Positions 24,050 to 35,100 of a DNA stretch of 64,000 nt are shown here, one piece after another; positions within the stretch are counted from its first letter, which is position 1, and the number at the start of each line of letters is the position of its first letter. This DNA is from Manis javanica. Taxonomy: Eukaryota; Chordata; Mammalia; Pholidota; Manidae. The notes under the pieces are model-generated. The model made no database searches and was not told the DNA's origin. It saw only the letters and a program-made list of their open reading frames with translations. The DNA is taken from positions 1,007,001-1,071,000 of the forward strand of contig NC_133170.1 in assembly GCF_040802235.1 (NCBI RefSeq), in the 5' to 3' direction. Both the position numbers and the translations under genes were made by a program.

Positions 24050-27031
24050 CTTAAAGAGACAATAGAGTAGATTTATTTTTAAAAATGAATTTATTAAAAT
24101 GCTCACAATTAATTATAAAAGAATATTAAAATGCACAGAAATTCACAAAACATTACAGACTTTACATCTTATGCCACAGTGTATGAAAAGCATCATGAAT
24201 ATTTCAGTTCTACTTTAGTTAAGCTGCTCATCCATTTTAACTTTCCAAACATCACCTGATTCAAACATGAGAAAATGGTACAAGAAGTGTTCCAACCACA
24301 AAGCACATTCTGCCCCCCTACTGTGAATTAATGTTTTCTGAAATTCCAGATGCACATGCAATTAGAAAGGAAGATTTGTGGTGACAGCTTACAAATGGCC
24401 GTGTTTAGTTTTCAAACAGAAATGATAGCTTTCCCTTTCTGTTGCTATAGCTAAAATAACTGAGGGATATTTAAAGAAAAATCCCCTGAGTATTTTGATC
24501 TAATGCTTCAATCCATTAAAGTTCACAGGCGTTACAAAAAGATATAAAACTGCAATTTCTGTAGTGGTTACAGAGGGCAGGCCGGGGCCGGAGTTTCCCT
24601 TTGTGGGGGCCGTGCCCCAGCTGTCCGTTCTTCAGGCGCTGCCTCCGCTCACACTTACAGATCCAGCCCATGGCTGCCTGCAGACACAGACCCACGTTCT
24701 TCACCACCGGTAAGTCAGCGCTGGCTCTCCACGAGCACTGTTGGTGTCACGGGCGGCCCTGGGTCCCCACTACGACTTAGCTGCTGGGGAACTGTTGGCC
24801 AGTCATACGTCACATTTGCTGCCTTTAATGATGAGAGGCTTTTTCCCTCCTGTCCACAAAAGCACATTTTAAACTAGGACTTTGAAGACAATTTATGAAA
24901 CGTGATTTATAAAAATGCACAATTCCCTTTAAGTTCTATCCTATATACAAGGAGATAAGGCAAAAACATTTCCTTTCTTAGGCTTCCACGGTGAGTCGCT
25001 GCCAGCCCAACACCAGGAGACAGACATGCCCTTGAGAGGAGAGGAGAGGCGACAGGAGAGGAGGCAGCCACTCCGCGGGATGGCACTGCAGGGAGCTGCC
25101 GGGCCCACATCCGGCTGTGCGGAGTGAGAGCCGGTTCCCCCCGGGGGACGTTTATTTCCCACTCCCTGTGCAGTCAGACCTCACGCAGCCTGGCGTGCAC
25201 ATTCTGATTACATTGTTAACATCAAGAAAGTTAGTGACATGTTGTCCCTGATCCACTGGGACAATTCGAAAGCCTAGAATACTCTTTGGTGGATCCTACA
25301 TAAATAGCATTTTTGGTTGGTTTTTTTAAAGGTTCATGGCGTGCCTGCACTGTGACCTGGAGTTGAGCTGCTCTGCCGTAACAAGCCTCCAAATCCACCC
25401 ACTGGGACCTGCGTCCTCCTCCTCTGCTGCTGGGCTCCTGAGTGGCCTGGCGCCTGGCACTGGGCAGCATCCTGAGGGGGGGGCACGGCCCCCTGCCAAG
25501 AAGCCCACGGAGGCCCCTGTCCTGCTCCGAGCACGGCCCGTAGCCAGTCGAGCTTGTGAGCAACGGCCCCCCACCTTCTGCATCTACGAAAGGGCCTGGC
25601 CCCAGAGGCAGGAAATTCTGAGCTGAACAGACTGAGGGCAAGATATTCGGGGTGTGGCATTTGGCAGGAAGGTGCCTCCATCTGATGGCAGGTTTGTGAC
25701 CAAACCGTTTTCTTTTCTTCATTGCTTGATTGGCCTTAGGGAGGCTGGAAGCTCAAATCAAATCCAGCGTCTTCTTGATTGGCAATGATCTGGGGCTACA
25801 CCGGTCTCTCCCCAGCCTTACCACGCTTGTGCAAACACGCCATCATAAACAAGTCACGGGCTGGGAATGATGGGTGGAGGCCTCTGGGAGCACCTTAACA
25901 GGCAGAGGCTCTGGTACTCGGATCGCCGAGGCATGAAGAACCTGCCCAAAGGGCTCCACCTGCTGGAAGCACAGCGGCCAAAGTCTGGGCGTTGGCACTG
26001 TCAGGTCACAGCGGCTGTGCAGCGAGCCACTTGCGGTCATTTGTGATGCTGTCCCTCCTGTGCCTAATGGATAAAGCGCAACTGGTGGGAAGTTAATGGG
26101 CTTATCTCTGCAGACCACTATGTTGATAAAAATGCAATTCTAATCACTTGATTTCATTTTTTTTCCCCAAGAAAGTACAGATCTTTAGAAGAGGTAAATA
26201 AATCATCCTGATCAATATGAGCTACAATTCTATTTGAATCTGTGACTTTCCCACTTTTGTCATCTTATTCCCTTGAGCTTTGCAGAGCAGTCAACGTGGA
26301 TTAGGCACAGAACATTCTAGAAACGCTGTGGGAGGAAAAAGGTGTCACTGTGGATCAGTACAAACATGCTTCGGAACCTCACTATCATGAGGCCGGTCCC
26401 TTCGGAGGCCTTCTGTGAGGTGGACGGGTAGGCCAGAGCAGAGACGGAAGCTGTTTCCTCTCATTACCTGAGGCTCCTTTTCTGCAGCATGTGGTAATAC
26501 ACCTAAATACTGTGAATTCTTGAGTCTCTTTGCCACTTAATACAGCGCTCTGAGTTTTGAGCTAACTCTCCCATCACACGAACACCAGTGTGTCTGGTCT
26601 CTGTGGTGGCGCCGTAAGGGAAGAGCAACTGGAACAGGTGCAGAGAAGTGAAGAAATAAAAATAGAGGGGATCATGTGCTTGAGAACAAGGGATGAAAGT
26701 AATCAAATGAAGGGGAAGAATTGATTCTGCTTTAGAAGGCGTGGTTTTTCAGCATGTGCGGAGACTCTCCTGAAATGCCAATTTATCAAAAACAGGGAAC
26801 ATCGTAGGCTTTCTGGGTGATCGATCACCTTCATGCCCTTCCTGATCTCAGCTTTACATTTTCCAGTTCCTGCTTCGCCAGCTGAAACTGTAAAGTAATT
26901 TCTACACAAAAATGGCAATAGTTAAGATGTATGTTTGCCTAAGTGATTTAACTTAAACCTTCTCATTAGTGATCCATAATGTATTTTGACAGAGCTCGGT
27001 CCTTTGACATGCTTCTCAGAACGTGAAGCGC
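24050..27031 (-). other. ANO6: ANO6 3' UTR (approximate end)
   Basis: About 3 kb follow the stop codon without another splice signal or gene that I recognise. It is mostly unique sequence, with a GC-rich middle (25030-25640). Human ANO6 also has a long 3' UTR, which supports this extent. The open frames inside, such as 25231-25722, look like chance. The end is inferred from the poly(A) signals near 24072-24095 and could be shorter if the AATAAA complement near 25149 is used. Confidence 0.6.
24072..24095 (-). terminator. Candidate ANO6 poly(A) signals (two AATAAA)
   Basis: Read on the minus strand, AATAAA occurs at 24095-24090 and again at 24077-24072. Downstream on that strand (24033-24000) the sequence is GT-rich (gatgtgctatgtgtc), as expected of a cleavage downstream element. 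Cleavage would fall near 24050-24075. This is inferred from motifs only. Confidence 0.5.
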
Positions 27032-27238
27032 TTAATCTACTTTTGGTCTTAAATTGTTATCTGCTACTTCCGCCATCCTCTCGGCGATGGCCCCCATATT
27101 TTTTGTCATATCTTTGAGGTGATTCTCATGAAGCAGCTTCTGGGTCAGGTATTTTTCTCTCTTGATCTTGCTCTTCGTGCTTTTCGATACGTCCGGAATT
27201 GCATATGAAATGAAAAATTTCACAGAGTAGATGACATG
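27032..27238 (-). CDS. ANO6: ANO6 last coding exon: TM10 end and C-terminal tail
   Basis: Acceptor is ctccctcag ending at 27239. The exon encodes 68 residues and the stop TAA at 27034-27032. It starts HVIYSVKFFISYAIPDV (TM10 end and the family IPDV motif) and continues with a basic, helix-prone tail containing KREKYLTQKLLHENHLKDM, then AERMAEVADNNLRPKVD. I recall the human tail as nearly identical except for the last residues. The tail is cytosolic. The same exon continues into the 3' UTR. Confidence 0.97.
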   Translation of the reverse strand, partial: HVIYSVKFFISYAIPDVSKSTKSKIKREKYLTQKLLHENHLKDMTKNMGAIAERMAEVADNNLRPKVD

Positions 27239-27469
27239 CTGAGGGAGAGAAGAAGAGAAACGTTAGTCACAAGGAAGTGGAGCGGATAGAGCCCCTCGCG
27301 GGCACGTGTGCGGTCACCGGGGCCACACAGCCAGACGGGGTGGTGGGCATTTGACAGTCACACCCCCCTTCCTGCCGTGATGTGGCTCTGCCAAGGGGCT
27401 ACATTTTGTTACTTTATAAATTTGAAGACTTCTATCTGAAATGTGGAAAGAATATATCCAAGTGTCAGG

Positions 27470-27930
27470 TACTCATCATGACGCTGACGTACTGAGCGTG
27501 CCTTGTCTATTCACAGGTAAGCACCACCCTCTGTGCGAGTTACACGTCCATCAGTTTATTTTTGAAAATAGTTGAACAAAACATGTATATATCCCAAGAA
27601 GTATTATTTAAGTTCTGCTTGATTTGAGCTTTATAAAGCCAGTATGATACTGCATAGTGTTTTGAAAATTGCTTTTTTCATTCAAAACCAGGTTTTAAGA
27701 TTCATCCATGTTATTGTGCATAACTGCCATCCATTTGTGTTCAGTGCTGCATGACATTCTACTGTCTGAATACACTGTAATTTATTCATTCCTCCAGCAG
27801 AAGGTTCTAGGCTTGTTTGTAGTTTTTGTGTTGGAAGCAGTGATGTTGGGGACGGTCTTGTGCCTGGATCCGGAAGTCCGCCTGTGAGAGCTTCTCAGGA
27901 GACCGCGTGGCTACACAGCGGAAGGTCCTG
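27470..27930 (-). mobile_element. Old L1 fragment in ANO6 intron, antisense to plus
   Basis: tttaagattcatccatgtta, gctgcatgacattctactgt, aatttattcattcctccag and cttgtttgtagtttttgtgt follow the complement of L1 ORF2 3' sequence. Heavily diverged. Confidence 0.5.
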
Positions 27931-28279
27931 CAAGTCACCGTAAGGACCTCGGCTTTTCTTCTGAGTCAGAGATGAAGACAACAGGGAGCCCCGTTAAGAG
28001 GCTGTTGCCCTGTTCAGGCAAAACGGGGTGACGGTTCCCACCTGGGGGGTGGCAGCAGAGCCGGCTAAGCGGCGGTCAGACTTGTGACACACAGCATCTT
28101 CCAAAGAGAAGCCAACAGAGCCGGGTGTGCGGTAAGTGGGGGAGAGAAAACGAGGACCCCACGAGTCCTGGCAACCGGTGAGGCGGGACTGCCAAAACTG
28201 TGAGGACGTAGGGGACTGGATGGAGCAGATGTAGGGCAGAGTGGGGAGAACAGGGCATTTGAGGAAATACGGGAATGGG

Positions 28280-28720
28280 AGACGTATGTTAGCTATGCAG
28301 GCAGAAAGCTCAGGCAGACCCTGGATTCCTGGGTTGCGTTCCGCAGAGGGGTGTTCTGGGGACCCTCTGGGAGTCACCGGCACACGACGGCAGTTAAGCC
28401 AGTGGGCTGCACGAGGTCACCAGGCTGTGGGGACAGAGAAAAGACGACAGCCCGGGAACGGACCCCCAGGGTCATCACGGAGCCAAGGAGGGGCAAGTGA
28501 GAAGGGACTGTCTGGGGCGGCGGCAGGAAAAGCAGTGGGAGGCGCGCTTTCCCGGGAGCCGAGGGGGAACGGGCGAGGACAGGGACCAGCTGAGCCGGGC
28601 GTCGGACGGCGGTGGTCACGGGGAAGGGGGCCAAGCGGGCGTCCGGGAAAGAGGGGTGGGTGGGTTCCTGGGTGGGTTCCCTACGTCCCGCCGCCCCTTA
28701 CGTTTCTGTGGCAAGGCCGG
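28280..28720. other. GC-rich intronic block
   Basis: About 440 bp rich in GGGG and CpG in the intron before the last ANO6 exon. A 189-codon plus frame (28241-28810) is compositional and shows no domain. Confidence 0.4.
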
Positions 28721-28849
28721 TGTGCCGTGAGGTCACCTCAGAGAACGTATTTCTCGACTCAGACCTCAGCACATTTTGAAAAGATCTTTGCATCTGCACG
28801 TTATGCGTGAGGCTGGCTCACCATTTCCTTTCTCTTTCGATTCTTGTCT

Positions 28850-29660
28850 GATTTCGGGATCTAGAAGGAGTTGGAAATATTTCCGTTTTCTGCTCCCTGG
28901 AGGAGTTTTGTGTAAGACTGAAGTGATCTGTTCTGGGAGAATTCTCCTATAAAACCATATGGCCTGGTGTTTTCATTGTGGAAAGATTTTTCTCAAAGTT
29001 TTGCTCTAATTGTATGGAATCACCTTCTTTAGCATTTTGACGATACTAGACTTTTCTCATCTGGCCTCTATGTTGCTGCTGAAAAGTCTACTCTCATTCT
29101 GATTTTAATCTTGTCAGTCGCCTGTGTCTTCTTTCTGGTCATTTCCGAGATCTTGTCTTTGATGTGCTGTGTTTTCCTTACAATGAACGTGAAGCGTGGA
29201 TTTCCTTGGTATCTCTTGTGCTGTCTGCTTTGTGAACTGATACCTTTCATTTATTCTGGAAAAATATTAGCTATTAACTCTTCAAAGGTTGACTCTTCTC
29301 CATTATGCATATTTTTTCTTCTATGATTTTTTTGAAAGTTAGTCCTTCTCATTCCATCTTCTACAGGGCTTAAAACCTCTTTTCAAATTTTCCATTCCCT
29401 TATCTCCCAGTGTATATTAGGGCTAACTTTTTCAGACCTATCTTCTAATTCACTAATTCTTTAGGTTTGCATAGATTTCTATTTAATCCACATGTTTTTA
29501 ATTTCAACAACTCTATATTTGTTTCTAAAAGTTCTGGTTATTTTTCAAAAATTGCCTTGTAATTTTTTAGTTTCTTATCACTTGCTCTTTTTTGACTGTC
29601 ATTTATTTAAATGTTTTCAATATACAGTTAATTTATATTCCTGATCTGATCATTCAAACT
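28850..29660 (-). mobile_element. L1/HAL1 fragment in ANO6 intron
   Basis: tgctgctgaaaagtctactc, gtgctgtgttttccttacaa, atattagctattaactcttc, cagacctatcttctaattca and ttaatttcaacaactctat follow the complement of an L1/HAL1 ORF region. It has the same direction as ANO6. Confidence 0.6.
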
Positions 29661-30590
29661 CTCAAATTCAAGAGCCAAGCAAATACCTCCTGCCTTGGCT
29701 CTGTGGCCACGAGGAGCTGCGTGCTGCTGGAGTGGCCAGTAAGCTCAGGGTGGAAGTCTGCTTTCGGCTAAGCATTTTCTTTCTGGACAAAAGGACCAGG
29801 TGTAGCTAGAACTGCCCTTCACCTTCTTCCTGCCTGGAGCATAAACATCTTACCTGGTGGTGGCCGTCACACTGAGACTGTCAGGTGAAAGGCAGTGAGA
29901 GTGAACCTAGGGAGCCAGGCCTACAGTCCTGACATCAGCAGCTGACTCGAGAGAACCGCCTGCTTCACGTGGCCTTTGTTATGTGAGGAAAATCAGCCCT
30001 TAGTGTTTGAGCCCCTGGAGATGGGTTTTCTAGAATTCTAACTGACCACATCGACCAAGCAACTTTGGAGGCTCTGGAACGTGGCAGTGATAATTCGCAC
30101 AGTGTAAGAGGTAATGTTGGCTACATCGGTTTCAGATTTATAGCCACCTTAGTCATTTTCCAGAGCTGGTTAATTTTAGGGATATAAAAAATTATTATAA
30201 GAAGGTATATTGTGAAAATGAAGTAAAAATAGGAATAAAAGTTTCTCAAGGACAGAGACTGCCTCTGATTCATCTCGACTAAGCCCTTTTACAGCTTGAC
30301 ATGCAGCCCGGAGCTCCAAATAAAAGAGCAATTAATACCAAATTGAAAAGAACTGAATTTTCCTAGCACACAACATGCATTGAAACTTTTAAAGTACATA
30401 ACCAACTTCTTTTAACTAATGAGAACATTTGGGTATTCTCAAATTTGATTAATAAATGTCCTAATATAATTACTAGCAAGAGATAAGAATGTATTATACA
30501 TTTTAGGTCAGAGTTGATGACACTTAGAGCCATAAGAGGTGTGCGAATATCCAATGCCTTATAAGCTATTTCAGAGCACACTGTACCTAC

Positions 30591-30696
30591 CTCCATGACA
30601 ATGATAAAAGCCAGTTTAGCTGCAATCACATGCCAGTAGTAGATGTTGTGTTTATACTCTTGTGGGTGTCCAGGAGGGTACCGGAAATCACGATAC
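30591..30696 (-). CDS. ANO6: ANO6 coding exon: outer loop end and start of TM10
   Basis: This 106-nt exon has acceptor ttcccag ending at 30697 and donor GAG|gtaggt at 30590. One base completes an arginine codon, then it encodes [20 protein letters not shown] and [15 protein letters not shown], the start of TM10. The PPGHP...[16 protein letters not shown] block is highly typical of ANO6 and close relatives. The upstream splice partner is the GC donor at 34897. Confidence 0.97.
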
Positions 30697-30889
30697 CTGG
30701 GAAAACACAAAGGGTTATCAGGAGAGAGAGACATCATATGGGGGGCCCCACCCCTGGCATAATACACAGTGGGGTGGGGAGGGGTATTTCTGAGGGCCCC
30801 GGGATGCAGACTCCCTGCCCCAGGGTGCAGGAAAAACACCGTGCTTTCAAGTGTGGCTAGACTTTAAGTGAAAAAATCTGGTTTGTAGA

Positions 30890-31435
30890 ACTAATGCACC
30901 CACCCTGTGGTGGGGGAGCGGCTGGAGCTCCGGGTCAGGTCCGGCGAGCACCGCTGTTTGCACTCCTTCCTCACATTGATAGTGATGCGGGTGTTGAGGC
31001 ACAAATACCAGTTCCTGCCCCTGCCCACACCCAACGTGCCAGTCAGAGAGCACATTTGGGCGCAGCTGCCCTGAGGTGTGGATCCAGTTGCCACCGACCT
31101 CCGGAGAGGACACGCTGGCCACCACTGCTGCAGGGGCACCTGTGCAGAGGCTGCAGAGGTGGCGCTTCCCTCCAGCCAGCCCTCGCTGCTAGACCAACTG
31201 CTGCTCCCACAGACGCGGAGCCAGCTGCAGGGGCAGGTCTGTCCCTGGAGCCGAGCTGAGCCCTGCCAGCAGCTGCACCGTGGGCATGGAGCCAGGACTT
31301 CCCTGGAGACAGCACCTGGGCAGCTGCCTCCTCACCTGTGTGGACCCCATCAGTGTCCACTCAGGAGCACCTCCAACTGGCCCCCCGACCTGCTCCCTCC
31401 AACCATGCTCTGAGAGCCCTGACACCAAGCCACCT
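30890..31435. other. GC-rich block upstream of an L1, unclassified
   Basis: About 545 bp with many CTG/CAG-type words (ctgctgcaggggcacctg, agccagctgcaggggcagg) directly before the L1 at 31436. It could be part of the same insertion, for instance a rearranged 5' segment, or unique intron sequence. No coding support. Confidence 0.35.
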
Positions 31436-33985
31436 GTGACTCATTCTGATAATAAAACTGAACTGGTAATCAAAAACTCCCCAAAAACAAAAGTCCAGGA
31501 CCAGATGGCTTCACAGATGAATCCTACCAAACACTTAAAGAAGAGTTGATGCCTCTCCTACTCAAATGATTCCAGAGAACTGAAGAGGAAGGAAAGTTTT
31601 CTAATTCATTCTAAGAGGCAAATCACCCTGGTGCAAAACCAGACAAGGATGCTACAGAAAGAGAAAATGAAAGACCAACATCCAGGAGGAGCAGAGCTGT
31701 AAAGATTCCCAATAAAATATTAGCAAACTGAATTCAAAAATACATTAAAAAAGATCATTCATTTATCCCAGGGTTGCAAGGATGGTTCAATATCCACAGG
31801 TTAATCAGTGTGATACACCACATTAACAAAAACAAGGATAAAAACTATATGCTCATCTCAATAGATGCAGAAAAAGCATTTGACAAAGTTCAACATCCAT
31901 TCATAAAAACTCGTAACAAAGTGGGTATAGAAGGAAGATATGTCAATTTAATTCAGGCCATATATGATACATCCACAGCTAATATACTCAATAGCAAAAA
32001 GCTAAAACTTTTTCCTCTAAGACTAAAAACAAGGACGCTCTCTTGCACCACTTTTGTTTGACATAGTCCTAGAAGTTCTAGCCACAGCAATCAGACAAGA
32101 AAAAGAAATAAAAGGCTTCCACATCGACAGAGAAGTAAAATTGTCACTATTTACAGATGACATGATACTATATATAGTAAATCCTAAAGACCCCACAAAA
32201 AAACCTTACTGAATAAATGAATTCAGCAAACTTTCAGGATACAAAACCAATGTACAGAAATCTGTTGCATTTTTATACATGAAATAATTAACTAGTGGAA
32301 AGAGAAATTAAGAAAACAATTCCATTTACAATTACATCAAAAAGAATAAAATACCTAGAAATAAATCTATCCAAGGAGGTGACAGACCTATGCTTTCAAA
32401 ACTATAAGGCATTGATGAATGAAACTGAAGATGACATAAATAAATGGAAATCTATCCCATGCTCATGGATAGGAAGACTAGTTAAAATGGCCACATTGCC
32501 CAAAGGAATGTACAGATTCAGTTCAATCCCTATCAAAATACCAACAAATGGTATTTTTTCACTGAACTAGAGCAAATAATCCTAAAATTTGTAAGGAACC
32601 ACAAAAGCCCCTGAATAGGCAAAGCAGTGCTGAGAAAGAGGAACAAAGCTGGAGGCATCTCAATCCCTGATTTCAAACTGCCCTACAAAGCAACAGTAAT
32701 CAAAACAATACAGTACCAGAAAAAGAACAGATACACAGGCCAATAGAACAGAATAGAGAGCCCAGAAATAAACCCACAAATACATGGCCAATTTATGATA
32801 AAGGAGGCAAGAATATAAAAATGTAGAAAATAAAGTCTCTTCAATAAATGTTGGGAAAACTGGACAGCTTTGTGCAAAAGAATGAAATTAGATGTCTTAT
32901 ACCATACATAAAAATAAACTTAAAATGGATGAAAGACCTAAATATAAGACCTAAAACCATTAAACTACTAGAAGAAAACACAGGCAATAAACAATTGAAT
33001 ATCAACATCAAAAAATTTTTTCTGGATATGTCTCCCCAGGCAAGAGCAAAAATAAACAAATGGGATGACATCAGATTAAAAAGCTGCACAGCAAAGGAAG
33101 CCATCAGTAAAATGAAAAGGCAATGGGCTGTATGGGAGAATATGTTTGCCAATAATCTACCTGATAAGGGCTAATACCCAGACTATATGGAGAACTCATA
33201 CAACTCTAACACCAAAAAGGCAATCAGATTTAAAAGATATACAGATGCCAACAGGCACCTGAAAAGATGCTTGACATCACTAATCGTCAGGGAAATGCAA
33301 ATCAAAACAGTGAGATATCACCTCACACCAGTCAGAATGGCTAGTATCAAAATTAAACAATTATTTTGAAAAGATATATGTACGCATATATTTACTGCAT
33401 TATTTACAGTAGCCAAGACATGGAAGCAACCAAAGTGCCCATGAGTGGATGAATGGATAAAGAAGATACAGTACACACATACAATGGAATATTGCTCAGC
33501 CATAAAAAAGGAAAGAAAATTTTGCCATTTGTGACAGCATGGATGGACCTGGGGGTATGATGCTCAATGAAATAAGCCAATCAGAGAAAGACATATGCCA
33601 TATGGTTTCATGTGCATGTTGAACCTGAAAACAAATCAAATGAACAAACAAACAAAAGAGAAATAAAACTCATAAACACAGAGCACAGATGATCGGTTGC
33701 TATGGGGTAACCAGTGGGGTGTGGAGACAGGTGCAACAGGTGAAGGGCAGAAAGGTATAAACTTCAAATTAGTCACAGGGTCAGAAATACAGCATGGGGG
33801 ATGTAGCTCATGATATGGTAATATCTTTGTCAGATGGTGTCAGATGGTGACAGATGGTAACTATGTTTATCATGGTGAGCATTTAGTGATGTAGATAATT
33901 GATGAATCACTAAGTTGTTCACCTGAAGCCAATATAATATTGTATATAAAGTATATTTCAATAAATAAGAAGAGTATAATTAAAA
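31436..33985 (+). mobile_element. LINE-1, ORF2 middle to 3' end
   Basis: About 2.5 kb of L1 in the sense of the plus strand, opposite to ANO6. It begins in the ORF2 reverse-transcriptase domain (gaccagatggcttcacagat; peptide [12 protein letters not shown] at 31855; the catalytic box reads FTDD near 32153) and runs to the 3' UTR end gtatatttcaataaataaga. Several frameshifts and stops break the frame, so it is dead. Confidence 0.9.
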
Positions 33986-34897
33986 CAATCTAGCATATTT
34001 TCAGAAGCATGTTTATTAATTTATTTCTATAATGGTGTCATCCGGGTTCACTCAGCTACGGGTTATCTGTCCCTATAGAGAGTAACCTGCCTGCTGTAAG
34101 TTTCTTAGCTAATTTCCTGTGCAAGGTGTCACACGCTGCTGCTTCCGTGTACCTCCCTCAGGTGGCACACCTCTGACTTGCTGCCTGTAACCCACTAGAC
34201 CCGCGAGAGTTCAATTACTCTTTAGTGCAAGCGGGGTCCATGTGGGATTCTGAAGAGGCTCTACTCTGCAACTTTAAAACATTTATTTGGGGCTATTTCT
34301 GGTTTATTGGTTGTGTTGTTGAGAATTTGACTCAGAGAAGGCTTTGAGTTGAATTAAAGGAGTGTTAAAGTCTCCTTTAGGTTTAAGACTCTGGTTGATT
34401 AAAAAACTCCAAATACCCAAACTCTGTGACCTAGGTCAACACACTTTACCAACCAGTAATTTAGTTGATGCAGACCACCCACAGTTGATCCTACCAATCA
34501 CTAAAATCAATGCAAGAGCTCTGGGATATTTGCAGAGAATTCTGTTAGGCTAGGAAAAGTGGGGGAGCTGGTGTGTTGCCATTCAGTGTCATCAGGTTGT
34601 GCTTGAATAACACATTCAGTCGTAACAGAATTAGTTAGCTTTTCAGAACTTGTAGTTTCTTCATTTCTAAAATATAAGACTTTTCTCCTGGGTCAGTCTC
34701 CCTGTAATCATTAGCAAGTCTCATCTTTACATCTTGCTTCACAGTTTGATTTGAAAGTTCTAGCCCTAGTCTTCATGAAGTTTCCGTATCATATCCTTTT
34801 TTAAATTTGGCTGAAAGTTAAAATCTCTCTAGCAATTTTGAGTGATACCAAATAGAATTCCTTTAAAAGAGGAAGTGCATTTGAAGTGAACACTTGC

Positions 34898-35100
34898 CTG
34901 CACGTGGTGTGGTTTCCAAGCCCAGAGTATGGGTTGCCCCTGCTCTTGTCTCGGAAGTCCGCGACGTTGAAGAAGGAAAGGGTATTGTTGATGTATCCGT
35001 CCATGGTGGGGCTGGCGTGGTCCCCATAGGGAGGGACAGAGAAGGACCAGTAGTACACCAGGCGGGGGATCATGTCCGATGTGAAAGCAATGATCATGGC
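34898..35100 (-). CDS. ANO6: ANO6 coding exon: TM9 and glycosylated outer loop; GC donor
   Basis: This 203-nt exon has acceptor caacacag ending at 35101. It starts [18 protein letters not shown] (TM9) and continues into the large outer loop with [15 protein letters not shown] and NHTTCR; NNT and NHT are N-glycosylation sequons. The exon must end at TGCAG (34898), because only then does the next exon continue in frame as [10 protein letters not shown]. The intron therefore begins gcaagt: a GC donor with the context AG|GCAAGT typical of GC-AG introns. Using the nearby GT instead (after CAA) would run into a stop within three codons of the next exon. Confidence 0.96.

Noticed and set aside
1-24050. 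Exons of the next gene downstream (ARID2 follows ANO6 in human)
   Set aside because: No matching peptide is visible, and in human that gene lies a few hundred kb further.
31774-33174. Functional L1 ORF2
   Set aside because: The reverse-transcriptase frame is broken by several stops and frameshifts and the 5' half is missing.
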